Shown in pieces: positions 19,876-28,762 of a stretch of DNA of 64,000 nt; positions within the stretch are counted from its first letter, which is position 1; each line of letters starts with the position of its first letter. A model generated the notes under the pieces. That model did not search any database, had not been told where the DNA came from, and was given only the letters and a program-made list of their open reading frames with translations. The DNA is from Asaia siamensis (GTDB taxonomy: Bacteria > Pseudomonadota > Alphaproteobacteria > Acetobacterales > Acetobacteraceae). Both the position numbers and the translations under genes were made by a program. The stretch lies in NCBI RefSeq assembly GCF_014635085.1, contig NZ_BMCH01000007.1, forward strand, positions 62,001 to 126,000. Reading direction: 5' to 3'.

Positions 19876-20340
19876 ATGTCTGAAACACCGTCCATGCGCC
19901 TCGCGGCGCTCGGCCTTCATCTGCCCAAGGCCGCGGCGCCGGTTGCTACCTATGTGCCTGTAGCACGCACGGGTTCGCTGCTTGTCGTGTCAGGACAATT
20001 GCCGCTGTCGGGTGGCACGCTCAAGGCGACAGGAAAGCTGGGAGAGGATGTGTCTCCCGAACTGGGGCGTGAATGCGCCGAACTCTGTCTGTTGAACGTT
20101 CTGGCGCAGGTCCAGGCCGAACTGGGCGATCTGTCGAAGGTCAAGCGCATCGTGCGTCTGGGCGGCTTTATTGCATGCACGCCTGACTTCACACAGCATG
20201 CCACCGTCATGAATGGTGCGTCCGATCTGGCGGTCGCCGTGTTCGGTGATGCCGGTCGTCATGCCCGCTCGACGATCGGTGTGCCCTCCCTGCCGCTCGA
20301 TGCTCCCGTCGAGGTTGAAGCACTGATCGAGATCGCCTGA
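19876..20340 (+). CDS. RidA/YjgF family protein
   Basis: Soluble 154-aa protein of the Rid superfamily, whose members hydrolyse reactive enamine/imine intermediates. It shows the family pattern VARTGSLLVVSGQLPL, CLLNVLAQVQAELGDLSKV and a C-terminal HARSTIGVPSLPLDAPVEVEALIEI containing the substrate-binding Arg (ARSTIGV). It is longer than canonical RidA because of its N-terminus, as in the YjgF group with LPxxxxP starts. AAGGAGA precedes the ATG. It follows the NrdJ-like gene closely. Confidence 0.88.
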   Translation: MSETPSMRLAALGLHLPKAAAPVATYVPVARTGSLLVVSGQLPLSGGTLKATGKLGEDVSPELGRECAELCLLNVLAQVQAELGDLSKVKRIVRLGGFIACTPDFTQHATVMNGASDLAVAVFGDAGRHARSTIGVPSLPLDAPVEVEALIEIA

Positions 20341-20406
20341 TCTCACAGCGCAAGACCTGGTCGTTTTTCAACCGCAACCGTCCGGCTTGCGGTTGATTCG
20401 ATCTCA

Positions 20407-21582
20407 GTGACAGCCCACATGCCCAGCATGACGGACTGGTCCCTGACGCTGCATGCTTCCATTACCGAAATCGGTGCCACAGCGTGGGATCGCTGTGCCG
20501 GGGATGATAATCCCTTTCTCAGCCATGCCTTCTTTCTGGCTCTCGAGGAAAGCGGCTCCGTCGGGGCCAGAACGGGCTGGCTGCCGCGTTATGCGGCCCT
20601 GCATGACGGCACCGTTCTGGTGGCTGTGGCTCCTCTCTTTCTCAAGGGGCATTCCTACGGGGAATATGTATTCGACCAGAGCTGGGCGCGTGCCTATGAA
20701 CAGGCCGGGGGGCAATACTACCCCAAGTTGCAGATTGCCGTTCCTTTCTCTCCTGTCAGTGGAAAACGGCTTCTGATCGACCCTGCCCAGCTGGCGCAGG
20801 ATACGATCGCGGGTGTTTTCGGCGATGCGCTGCGCCAAGCCTGTCAGGAGCTGGGGCTGTCTTCCGTCCATATGAGTTTCTGCACCGAGGCCGAGCAGGA
20901 TGTGCTCGCCGGTCATGGCTGGATGAAACGCATCGGCCTGCAATATCACTGGCATAATCAGGGCTATGCCGATTTCGAGCAGTTTCTCGAGGCACTCGCA
21001 TCGCGCAAGCGTAAGGCCATCAGGCGCGAGAGACGCGAGGCACAAGGCTGCGGTCTGACATTTCGCACACTGCGCGGGCCTGAAATCACGGCGCAGGATT
21101 GGGACAGGTTCTACACTTTCTATCAGGCCACGATCGACCGCAAATGGGGGCAGGCCTATCTCACACGCCAGTTTTTCAGTGGCTTGTCAGAGCGGCTTGG
21201 AGAGCGTGTGGTACTGATGCAGGCCCTGCATGACGGGATACCTGTTGCGGCGGCGCTCAATCTCGCCGGGCGCGATACGCTCTATGGTCGTAACTGGGGC
21301 TGCGAGGGCGACTGGCCCTTTCTGCATTTCGAGCTGTGCTATTATCAGGCCATCGATCTTGCCATTGCCGAGGGGCTGGCCCGGGTCGAGGCTGGTGCGC
21401 AGGGCGAACACAAGATCCAGCGCGGTTATCTGCCGAGTCTGACCTATTCCAGCCATTTCATACGCGATCCGGCGCTCGCCCGGGCTGTCAGGCCGTTTCT
21501 CGAAGAAGAGCGAGAGGCGATTTTACAGGAGAAAGAAGCACTTGCCTCTTTCTCGCCTTATCATCACAAAAATAGTTGTTGA
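20407..21582 (+). CDS. FemAB-like GNAT-fold protein (PF04339 type)
   Basis: A 391-aa cytoplasmic protein of the FemAB-like acyltransferase family (formerly DUF482): NPFLSHAFFLALEESGSVG, LKGHSYGEYVFDQSWA, RKRKAIRRERREA, YGRNWGCEGDWPFLHFELCYYQAIDLAI and GAQGEHKIQRGYLP near the end. The substrate is unknown; the family is thought to transfer amino acids or acyl groups. The start may be GTG 20407 or ATG 20419/20428; no good ribosome-binding site decides it. An iron-box promoter overlaps its last bases. Confidence 0.85.
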   Translation: MTAHMPSMTDWSLTLHASITEIGATAWDRCAGDDNPFLSHAFFLALEESGSVGARTGWLPRYAALHDGTVLVAVAPLFLKGHSYGEYVFDQSWARAYEQAGGQYYPKLQIAVPFSPVSGKRLLIDPAQLAQDTIAGVFGDALRQACQELGLSSVHMSFCTEAEQDVLAGHGWMKRIGLQYHWHNQGYADFEQFLEALASRKRKAIRRERREAQGCGLTFRTLRGPEITAQDWDRFYTFYQATIDRKWGQAYLTRQFFSGLSERLGERVVLMQALHDGIPVAAALNLAGRDTLYGRNWGCEGDWPFLHFELCYYQAIDLAIAEGLARVEAGAQGEHKIQRGYLPSLTYSSHFIRDPALARAVRPFLEEEREAILQEKEALASFSPYHHKNSC

Positions 21583-21606
21583 GAACGACTCTCACTATCA
21601 TATAGG
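21579..21606 (+). promoter_or_regulatory. Fur-type box overlapping a candidate promoter
   Basis: TTGAGAACGACTCTCA (21579-21594) is a partial dyad (TGAGA/TCTCA) like the iron boxes before acetic-acid-bacterial TonB genes. It overlaps a -35 hexamer TTGAGA (21579-21584); TATAGG (21601-21606) follows after 16 bases. Transcription would start near 21613 on the plus strand and be repressed by iron-bound Fur (inference). Confidence 0.55.
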
Positions 21607-21612
21607 CTGATT

Positions 21613-21684
21613 GCATCGTCAGCACGCGGGGGCGCTCTCCGCGTCTTTCCAAACGGCCTTCAGGCCTTTGGGATCGTTGTTTTT
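21613..21684 (+). ncRNA. Candidate iron-regulated small RNA
   Basis: Downstream of the iron-box promoter, about 72 bases contain two hairpins: CGCGG/CCGCG arms (21625-21643) and CCAAA-c-GGCC/GGCC-tTTTGG (21649-21671). The second is followed by GATCGTTG and five T residues ending at 21684, a loose intrinsic terminator. There is no reading frame inside. It could be a RyhB-like regulator or merely the leader of the small reading frame at 21747. Confidence 0.35.
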
Positions 21685-21746
21685 ATGCGCCTTGCCTGCC
21701 TGATGGAATGATCAGGTTGGGGGTGCAGTCGTGAGGGTCAGACTGA

Positions 21747-21938
21747 ATGATCAGATATCTTTCGACCGGTGCCGCCGATCTTGCCCGCCTGCTCGCGCAG
21801 AGCCACGCGGCACAGCCATCGCCCGTCTGGGCCGAGGCACAGCTTTTTTTCGGTTTCGATTCCGCCGAGCGCAACGAGGCCGCAGGCCTCGTCACCTCTG
21901 CAGGCTGGGGTGAGCGCGTCGAGTCCATCGCCGGGTGA
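21747..21938 (+). CDS. Hypothetical 63-aa protein downstream of an iron box
   Basis: A short frame with ATG preceded by GAGGGT at nine bases. The product (MIRYLSTGAADLARLLAQS...) is soluble, mildly acidic and has no recognised domain. Amino-acid composition looks protein-like (Ala/Leu/Glu-rich helices). If real, it would be transcribed from the iron-box promoter at 21579. It ends 36 bases before the convergent M1 peptidase gene. Confidence 0.4.
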   Translation: MIRYLSTGAADLARLLAQSHAAQPSPVWAEAQLFFGFDSAERNEAAGLVTSAGWGERVESIAG

Positions 21939-21974
21939 CGCGCTTCCTCTTGCCAATGGCAGGAGGAACAGGGG

Positions 21975-23990
21975 TCATGGGTGGTTGGTGACTGCCGGCG
22001 TGATCGTGAGCCCATTCCGGTCAGGTATGGGCAGACCCTGATCGGGGTCGAGTGCGATCGCCTTAACGGCACCATGATCTGGGAATGTGAGATTCAGCCT
22101 GTCATGCAGCATCCAGGCTTCAGTGGGGATGACCCGCTCGGTTCTGGAACCATCCTGCCATGTAATGCGCAGCGTTACGGGCATCATCAGCTTGCCCTCG
22201 TTGCGTACGCCGATGCTGATCGTGCTTTCCTCTCCCGGTTTGGCATTGCTCTGGCTGAAACCATCCAGACGATATTGCGGCCACCAGTTCTCAAAATACC
22301 AGCCACGCCAGAACCAGGTCAGATCCTCGCCCGCTTCACTCGACATGAATCGGAAGAAATCGGACGGGGTCGGGTGTTTGAAGGCCCAGGCGCGGATATA
22401 GGCCCGGAAGGCCGCATCGAACCGGTCTGGACCGAGAATTTGCTCACGCAGCAGCATCAGCCCATAGGCGCCTTTGAAATAGGTCACCTTGTGGCGATAT
22501 TTCTCTGGCACCAGCTCGGCGGGCATCATCAGGGTGGGAGCATCTGACGCTGTCAGAACGGGAACGATATCCTTTGCCGGATCGCCCGTCTCGGGGGCGA
22601 ATTCCGCGTCTTTCTTGGGGGCATATTCCCCATGATTGAAGTGCTGTGAGGCATAGGCGTCGATGAAGGTGTTGAATCCTTCATCCATGAAGGCGTGACG
22701 GCGCTCATTGCTGCCGACGATCATCGGAAACCAGCCATGACCCAGCTCATGCGTGGTGATCCAGAACAGGACGTCATTCTTGTCCTGCCAGCCATCGAAA
22801 ACGATGCCCGGATATTCCATGCCCGCGCCATGGCCGCCCAGATTGACCGCATTTGGCCACGGGTAAGGATACCATTGCGACGAGAAATACTCGATGGCGT
22901 GTTTGACGTATTCGGTCGAGCGGTCCCAGGCCTGAGGCCCTGCGCCTTCACGCGGATAGACCGACATGGCGAGGCGGGGTTGCGGCTTCTGGCCTTTGGC
23001 AACCGGCAGGGCGGGCAGATCGAGTTTGGCAGCGTCCCAGACGAAAGCCGGCGATGCAGCGAAAGCGACGTCGCGCGTATTCTCCATATGGAAGCGCCAT
23101 GTCTTCTCACCTGAATGCGCCAGATGGGAATTGGGGTCGAGCACATCCTGCGGGGTGCGGATCAGTACGGGTTTGTCGCTCTTTGCCGCATCGGCGAGAC
23201 GCGCCCGTTCAGTGGTGGTCAGCACGTCCTGCGGATTGGTGAGTGCGCCCGATCCGACCACGGTGAAGTTCCAGGGTACGGTCACGGCATAGTCGATGCT
23301 GCCGTATTCGAGATAGAATTCCTGCCCCAGATAGGGAAGCGTGTCCCAGCCACGCAGATCGTCATAGACGCAAAGGCGCGGATACCACTGGGCGACTTCG
23401 AAAATTGCTCCGTCCTTGACTGGGGTAACGGCCGTGCGGCCGCCCCACTCACCGGGAATGGTATGATGCCATGTGACGTGCAGCTTCAGGGCATGCCCTG
23501 AAGCTGCGAGGGGCGCGGGCAGGGTTACCTGCATGCGGGTATCGGAAATCCGGAACGGAACGGATTTTTCCACGCCGTTCGTCTCGAGTGTCACACGCTC
23601 GATGGCATAGCCGTCTGAACTGGCCGGGTGCCAGTCAGGAAAGGCCACCCAGGAGCGGGAATCCTTGCGATAGAGGTTCTGGTCGAGTTGAAGCCAGAGC
23701 ACGTCGAGCGCATCAGGGCTGTTATTGGTATAGGTGATCGTCTCGGTGCCGGTCAGGACATGGCTGGTCGTATCGATGCGGGACTCGATGCGATAATCGG
23801 CGCGGTTCTGCCAGTAGGCCGAGCCGGGGCGGCCAGAACCGCTACGCCAGATATTGGGTGCGTCAGGCAGGACCAGCGTATCGAAAACCGGACGCATTGA
23901 GAGCGGCATGTTCTGGCTGGGGGCCGGTCGCGCCGCCAGGGCGGGCTCCAGACATAATGCCAGACCAAGAAACGGGAAAAACGAACGCAT
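21975..23990 (-). CDS. M1 family zinc metallopeptidase, exported
   Basis: A 671-aa gluzincin aminopeptidase-like enzyme with a signal peptide (MRSFFPFLGLALCLEPALAA). The zinc site is HELGH at residues 414-418 with the third ligand E437 in MDEGFN, 18 residues apart as in M1 enzymes. Around it are GMEYPGIVFDGW (in place of the classic GAMEN) and later YFKGAYGLMLLREQILG with a plausible catalytic Tyr region. The N-terminal beta domain (YRIESRID...TNNSPDALDVLWLQLDQN) fits the family. It probably trims peptides in the periplasm. No operon partner is visible. Confidence 0.9.
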   Translation of the reverse strand: MRSFFPFLGLALCLEPALAARPAPSQNMPLSMRPVFDTLVLPDAPNIWRSGSGRPGSAYWQNRADYRIESRIDTTSHVLTGTETITYTNNSPDALDVLWLQLDQNLYRKDSRSWVAFPDWHPASSDGYAIERVTLETNGVEKSVPFRISDTRMQVTLPAPLAASGHALKLHVTWHHTIPGEWGGRTAVTPVKDGAIFEVAQWYPRLCVYDDLRGWDTLPYLGQEFYLEYGSIDYAVTVPWNFTVVGSGALTNPQDVLTTTERARLADAAKSDKPVLIRTPQDVLDPNSHLAHSGEKTWRFHMENTRDVAFAASPAFVWDAAKLDLPALPVAKGQKPQPRLAMSVYPREGAGPQAWDRSTEYVKHAIEYFSSQWYPYPWPNAVNLGGHGAGMEYPGIVFDGWQDKNDVLFWITTHELGHGWFPMIVGSNERRHAFMDEGFNTFIDAYASQHFNHGEYAPKKDAEFAPETGDPAKDIVPVLTASDAPTLMMPAELVPEKYRHKVTYFKGAYGLMLLREQILGPDRFDAAFRAYIRAWAFKHPTPSDFFRFMSSEAGEDLTWFWRGWYFENWWPQYRLDGFSQSNAKPGEESTISIGVRNEGKLMMPVTLRITWQDGSRTERVIPTEAWMLHDRLNLTFPDHGAVKAIALDPDQGLPIPDRNGLTITPAVTNHP

Positions 23991-24257
23991 AGGCAGGAAG
24001 CCCTATTGATCAGGATGAAGAAACACTCCTGCCAATCGTTTCATTTTCGATCCCATCGCACAAGGTGCTTTTCCCTATGGTCGTTCTACGTGGGGATCCC
24101 GGTATGCCGTCTGGCCCCGGGGATCGGACGCGCGCCGTCGGGGTGGTGTTCAGGGAGTAGGAACGTCACAGAGGCTTCATGGCGCTCCATGCCAGGTCAG
24201 ACAGGACGAGGCATGGGCAGAAGCTATTATGGTGCGTGTTACGCGTCCGGCGATGGC

Positions 24258-25481
24258 TCAGACGGCCTGCCAGTGCTTGATCTGATACTTGTAGGGAGTA
24301 TCGAATTCTTCGATCAGGCGGCTGAACACGTGATGGTCATGCACGCTGGTCGGTGCCATGGGGGCGATGCCGGAAACATCGCGATGAATCAGGCGGTTTA
24401 CGGCGCGATTGAACACGCCGGGTCCGGTCTTGTACGAGATAAACAATCCCGTATGCAGGTAGCTGTTGCGGTAGATGTTCAGCAAGCACTCACTGAGAAG
24501 CGGGCTCTGTGGAACCGATCCGTAGAAATCGTTATGGACAAACTTGTTCTGGGTCAGGAACAGGACATTCTCTTCCTTCTGGTCGAGCATGAACTGGATG
24601 GTCTGATCATCACGCAGGCGGATATCAGCATCAAGCCACCAGCCGCCAAGCGCCTGAATGACGTGAACGCGCAGGATATCGGCTGCCTCGGCTGGATGAC
24701 GGGCCGAAAGGAAGAGCGAGCGCGCTTCGACGCCGTAGACGTCGTAGAGCCATTGTTCTGCCTCAGGCTTGTCGAAGATGCGGACATTGAGCCCGGAGAT
24801 CTGACGATGGAAGTCGAAATTGGCGCGGATCTCTTCGGGAGGGTTCTGGTCCCAGTAGAGGAAAAGCTGATTGGGGATGACGCGGTGTTCGCTGCGTCCC
24901 TTTGTGAAAGGGAAGCCGGCTTGGAGAGCGAAGCCGAGATAAAGCTGGTCGATTTCCTCGCCTGTATGGAATTCCTCAAAGGTATTGGCCGTCAAGCGCA
25001 TGGCGCCCGTCGGGTCTCCGCCACGCCAAGCCAAATGAACGCCTCTGATGAAATTGGCATAGAGTGGAGCGAGAGTTTGCAATTCAGCAATCTCATCGTC
25101 GGGCAACTCCAGACCCGCCTTCATCAGGCATAGCAGGCGGGCCTGCAGGAGCGACTGCGCCAGGGGGTATTCGCCAGGGTTTTTCGAGTGGAACTCGTAG
25201 GCAATACGATAAAAGCGCGAAGCTTCTTTCACACAGAAGTTGGTATGCAGGATATTCGCGAGGGTAAAGGCCTGCATGAGTGTCGAGCAGCCATTCTGCC
25301 GGTAGAAAGCGATGGCCTGCGCCTCATGGGCAAAATCGTCGTCGGTCAGCGCGTCAAGGCCAGCGAGCACACTTGGGAGCGAAGCTGCGGCTTCCTGCTG
25401 CGGTGCTTCTTCGGCTCTCAGTTCATCCCACGCATCGATATCGACCAGAGCAGGATCTGATCCCGGATTTTCGCTGTCCAT
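24258..25481 (-). CDS. Glycosyltransferase with DXD sugar-binding region
   Basis: A 407-aa cytoplasmic protein. Residues about 30-190 are helical and TPR-like (AFYRQNGCSTLMQAFTLAN, EASRFYRIAYEFHSKNPGEY). The C-terminal half contains NQLFLYWDQNPPEEI and QALGGWWLDADIRL near residues 275-285, the DXD region of Gly_transf_sug/OCH1-like transferases. The donor and acceptor sugars cannot be told from sequence. It stands alone: 267 bases to the M1 peptidase and 409 bases of A+T-rich DNA on the other side, which may suggest a separately regulated or acquired gene. Confidence 0.75.
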   Translation of the reverse strand: MDSENPGSDPALVDIDAWDELRAEEAPQQEAAASLPSVLAGLDALTDDDFAHEAQAIAFYRQNGCSTLMQAFTLANILHTNFCVKEASRFYRIAYEFHSKNPGEYPLAQSLLQARLLCLMKAGLELPDDEIAELQTLAPLYANFIRGVHLAWRGGDPTGAMRLTANTFEEFHTGEEIDQLYLGFALQAGFPFTKGRSEHRVIPNQLFLYWDQNPPEEIRANFDFHRQISGLNVRIFDKPEAEQWLYDVYGVEARSLFLSARHPAEAADILRVHVIQALGGWWLDADIRLRDDQTIQFMLDQKEENVLFLTQNKFVHNDFYGSVPQSPLLSECLLNIYRNSYLHTGLFISYKTGPGVFNRAVNRLIHRDVSGIAPMAPTSVHDHHVFSRLIEEFDTPYKYQIKHWQAV

Positions 25482-25637
25482 TGCCCTTAATTTCCCGCTT
25501 CTGTGATAATCGCGTCAGTAACCTATCTCACATCTGTATCCACATGTCCATTCATTGATGGTCATCAGTAATGGAGTATATTATCATTTTATTTCTGATA
25601 TCATAATATATATGTTTTCCACATGTCGGGAAATATT

Positions 25638-25651
25638 TTGAATGAGTTCAA
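25638..25651. promoter_or_regulatory. Candidate operator, copy 1 (TTGAA-N4-TTCAA)
   Basis: TTGAATGAGTTCAA is a perfect 5-bp dyad with a 4-base spacer, matched by a second copy with identical arms starting 91 bases downstream, both before the metal-uptake genes. Confidence 0.4.
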
Positions 25652-25728
25652 ATGTCCTGTCGTATTGACTGGATTGCGTGTCTGGCATTCTGGCGCGTCG
25701 TCACCTTGTTACGTACCATCAATATTAC

Positions 25729-25742
25729 TTGAATCCGTTCAA
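25729..25742. promoter_or_regulatory. Candidate operator, copy 2 (TTGAA-N4-TTCAA)
   Basis: TTGAATCCGTTCAA has the same arms as copy 1 with a different spacer, the pattern expected for a dimeric repressor or activator site upstream of the DUF2946-TonB receptor-PepSY genes. Confidence 0.4.
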
Positions 25743-25890
25743 CCATATTTTTTCGCGATATAAGTCTACCTAAACCAATGCTTGTTCCGGCTTGACCTTG
25801 TCGGTGCATGTGTCGAACTCTGGGGTTGTCTGAACACGGTAGTGACGCGATTTCCTGACTCCCTATGGGCAAAGCCGTCTTCATCGCCTA

Positions 25891-26295
25891 GTGAATCAGG
25901 GCATGAGAGCAATGGGGCGAACGGGTGGCATGAGGGCGGCATTCCTGCTGCTGACTGCGCTCGCCCTGATGGTTCGTCTGGCCGGCACGCCTCCTCAGAC
26001 CGGTGTTGCAACCGATGACCCGCTGGGCACTCTCGCAGCGCTCTCTGTTCTTTGCGAGACGCCCTCGCCTGATGATCCTGACCATAGACATCATGACACG
26101 ACCCTGTCTGACGGGGCCATGCTGCTCTCCCTCGGTGCAGACATATCGGGGCCTGCCCTGGCCCTGATGGTGCCGCAACGCGGTATCGTGCTTTTTGTCC
26201 ATTCTGTGGGGTTCTGGTGTTTCCCTCCCGTGCGTGGCCCTCCCGAGCCCGCGCGTGACAGCCGATCACCCCAGGGGCCACCCGTCTCAACCTGA
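25891..26295 (+). CDS. DUF2946-like small exported protein
   Basis: A protein of up to 134 aa with a hydrophobic N-terminus (MRAAFLLLTALALMVRLAG). A middle part with CETPSPDDPDHRHHD follows, then a second hydrophobic segment and an Arg/Pro-rich tail (PPVRGPPEPARDSRSPQGPP). This layout is typical of DUF2946 proteins found next to TonB receptors for copper or haem. The true start may be ATG 25903, 25912 or 25930 rather than GTG 25891. The TonB receptor starts 80 bases downstream. The His/Asp cluster could bind metal (inference). Confidence 0.6.
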   Translation: MNQGMRAMGRTGGMRAAFLLLTALALMVRLAGTPPQTGVATDDPLGTLAALSVLCETPSPDDPDHRHHDTTLSDGAMLLSLGADISGPALALMVPQRGIVLFVHSVGFWCFPPVRGPPEPARDSRSPQGPPVST

Positions 26296-26375
26296 CACAC
26301 GCCGCTTCATGACAACGGCTGCGCCTGAAGGCGCTCGTCCGGTCATGACCTTTTTCCCGGTCAGGTTATCTCATC

Positions 26376-28751
26376 ATGTCCCTGTTTTTTCGGACCGTGC
26401 GCCGCTGTGGACGCACGCTTCCTGCTTTCCTCGGTCTGGGCAGTCTTCCTGCTCTTGCTGCACAAAACCCGTCTTTGCCGATGCTGCCTCACCATGGTGC
26501 CTCCATGCAGCGCCCTGTTCAGTCATCGCAGACGCCCCCGCCTCAAAAGCGCAATGCACACGAAAAGAAGCGCCTTGCAGCAAGCGAGATCATTCAGGTC
26601 ACAGGGCAGGCCCGTGGCCCTGCGACCCTCTCGCCTACAGGGCAGACAAGCTATAGCGCCGAGCGCAAGGATTTTGCCGGTCACGTCGCGCAAAGCGTGG
26701 CCGACATGCTGGTGACTGTGCCCGGGGCGAGTTTCCTGCAGGGCAACGGCCCGCGAGACACCGTCGTTTCCATACGCGGGTCAGGGGCGCGTCAATCCTA
26801 CGGGTTGCGTAACCTGCAGGTTTCGGAAGACGGATTCCCCGTCACGCAGCCTGACGGTACGGCGCGTGCCGATCTGATAGACCCTCATGCCTATGAAGGG
26901 GTCGATGTCTTTCAGGGCCCGGCTTCGACCCTCTATGGCAATTACGCCATCAACGGGGCGATCAACTTCCGTACACGCAGCGGCGCTTCGATCCACGGGC
27001 TCGAACTCGGATCCGATTTCGGCAGCTTTGGCACGTTCAATAATTACATGACGCTTGGTGCGGGCAATCGCGTCTATGATTTCATGCTGTTTGCGAGTGA
27101 TGTGCGCAGCGATGGCTTCATCGCCAACAGCCAGTATGCGACCTCGACTGAAAACATGCGTCTGCGTGTGTCCCTGTCGCCGAAAGATCGTCTGGTACTG
27201 AAATTCATCAACAATGTGACCGATGCCTCTCTGCCGTTGCGTCTGTCTCTCAGCCAGTATCGCCTCAACCCTTATCAGCAGGGTTGTGCCACCGCCGCTG
27301 GTGCCGCCGCCGGATGTGGTACAGTCTCGCTCTATCGCAATGGCGCTTATGGCGCGCAGACGGCGGTAACGCCTCAACAGGCCAATCTGGGGCGGTTTGA
27401 CCGGCGCAGTATCGTCGGGCTGCGCTGGGAGCATGATTTCACGCCGCGCATGTTCTGGCGCACGCAGTTCACCTATGACCAGCGTCATATCGAGCAGCCA
27501 ACCTCGACGACCTCCTTTGTCGGGCCGTTCAATTCCTACAATGTTCAGACTGATCTGACCCGTCACGACAAGCTGGGCACGACACCGCTCACGAGCTTTG
27601 TCGGGGCGAATTTCGACTATATGGATTACGGCTATCAGGTATACGCCTTGCTGCCACAGCCCGGTGCGACACGTGGCAGCCAGACATCGACCTCTTATGG
27701 CCATCAATGGAATATCGGCCTGCGTTTTGAGGAAGACTGGCAGTTCGCACCAAAATGGCATGTCGTGATCGGATTGGGGGGCACGCAATCCGATATTGGA
27801 GCCGTGCAGACCGTCTTCAGTCACGCTGCCACGGGCACGCGCGCGCAATACATCACGGCTAACAGGCGTTTCTTCAATCTCGCGCCCGAAGCATCTGTCG
27901 TCTTTGCGCCTGACAAGGCCTGGACATGGCATGCGCGACTGGGCACTGCCTATGCCACGCCGGGCTATTCCAGCTTCTTTGTGACGCCGCAGGGCAATTA
28001 CGGGAACAACACCCAGCTCAAGAGCCAGAGCAGCCTTGGCATCGATCTTGGAACAGAATGGCACCCCTCGCCGTCAGTCAATGTGCAGGCGACCGGGTTC
28101 TATGAGTTTTACAGGAACGAACTGGTCAGCCAGTCGGCCGGGGTGAACACCCAGGCGGGCAGCTACACCTTCAACGCCCCCGCGTCCCAGCATCGCGGTG
28201 TGGAACTCGCTGTCACATGGCAAGCCTTGCCCCGGTCCCTGCCGGGGGCGAAGCTGCGTCTGTCCTATACCTATGACAACCAGATCTACACGAATTATGC
28301 CGAAATCCTGTCGAACAGCACGCTGTCGCGCAGCTTTTCGCGCAAGGGTAATCTCATCCCAGGGGTCATGCCGCATTTCCTGAATGCGCGCGTGCTCTAT
28401 GACCAGCCCTCAGGGATTTTCGAGGGGCTGGGTGGGTTTGCCGAAGTGACATGGCGCAGCGCCTTCTACATCGACAATGCCAATCTGCTCAAAATCCCCG
28501 GCTACGGTCTGCTTAATCTGGAGGTGCATTACGACCCACCGGCACGGCTGGGCTGGGTGCATCGTCTGCACAGCTATGTCGAAGTGCAGAATGTCGCCAA
28601 CACCGTCTATGCCGCCGGTGCAACGACCATCAGCGATACGCTTCTGGCCAACGGGCAGCAGGCCGGGGCTGCGACGCTCGCGACAAAGACAGGCTCGATC
28701 TATGCGGGTAGCCCACGCGCCTTTTTCGGCGGTGTACGGGTGCGGTTCTGA
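26376..28751 (+). CDS. TonB-dependent outer membrane receptor, possibly for copper
   Basis: A 791-aa receptor with signal peptide (cleavage after SLPALAA). The plug domain is near residues 95-200 (DMLVTVPGASFLQG, TVVSIRGSGARQSYGLRNLQV, VFQGPASTLYGNYAINGAINFRT). The rest is a beta barrel ending in a C-terminal Phe (GGVRVRF). The ligand is not proven. Copper is suggested by the upstream DUF2946-like protein and by the SCO chaperone opposite; iron is an alternative because PepSY partners also serve siderophore systems. PepSY follows after 12 bases. Confidence 0.85.
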   Translation: MSLFFRTVRRCGRTLPAFLGLGSLPALAAQNPSLPMLPHHGASMQRPVQSSQTPPPQKRNAHEKKRLAASEIIQVTGQARGPATLSPTGQTSYSAERKDFAGHVAQSVADMLVTVPGASFLQGNGPRDTVVSIRGSGARQSYGLRNLQVSEDGFPVTQPDGTARADLIDPHAYEGVDVFQGPASTLYGNYAINGAINFRTRSGASIHGLELGSDFGSFGTFNNYMTLGAGNRVYDFMLFASDVRSDGFIANSQYATSTENMRLRVSLSPKDRLVLKFINNVTDASLPLRLSLSQYRLNPYQQGCATAAGAAAGCGTVSLYRNGAYGAQTAVTPQQANLGRFDRRSIVGLRWEHDFTPRMFWRTQFTYDQRHIEQPTSTTSFVGPFNSYNVQTDLTRHDKLGTTPLTSFVGANFDYMDYGYQVYALLPQPGATRGSQTSTSYGHQWNIGLRFEEDWQFAPKWHVVIGLGGTQSDIGAVQTVFSHAATGTRAQYITANRRFFNLAPEASVVFAPDKAWTWHARLGTAYATPGYSSFFVTPQGNYGNNTQLKSQSSLGIDLGTEWHPSPSVNVQATGFYEFYRNELVSQSAGVNTQAGSYTFNAPASQHRGVELAVTWQALPRSLPGAKLRLSYTYDNQIYTNYAEILSNSTLSRSFSRKGNLIPGVMPHFLNARVLYDQPSGIFEGLGGFAEVTWRSAFYIDNANLLKIPGYGLLNLEVHYDPPARLGWVHRLHSYVEVQNVANTVYAAGATTISDTLLANGQQAGAATLATKTGSIYAGSPRAFFGGVRVRF

Positions 28752-28762
28752 GGGAAGATATC

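Larger units (their letters stand above)
25482..25890. other. A+T-rich divergent intergenic region with two matching palindromes
   Basis: A 409-base gap between the glycosyltransferase (minus) and the DUF2946-like gene (plus), strikingly A+T-rich at 25540-25780. It contains two dyads with the same arms, TTGAATGAGTTCAA (25638-25651) and TTGAATCCGTTCAA (25729-25742). No credible gene is seen. Confidence 0.6.

Noticed and set aside
24006-25133. 375-codon plus-strand frame
   Set aside because: Antisense of the glycosyltransferase, which has a DXD motif and a normal composition.
26781-28064. 427-codon minus-strand frame
   Set aside because: Antisense of the TonB receptor, which has complete plug and barrel motifs.
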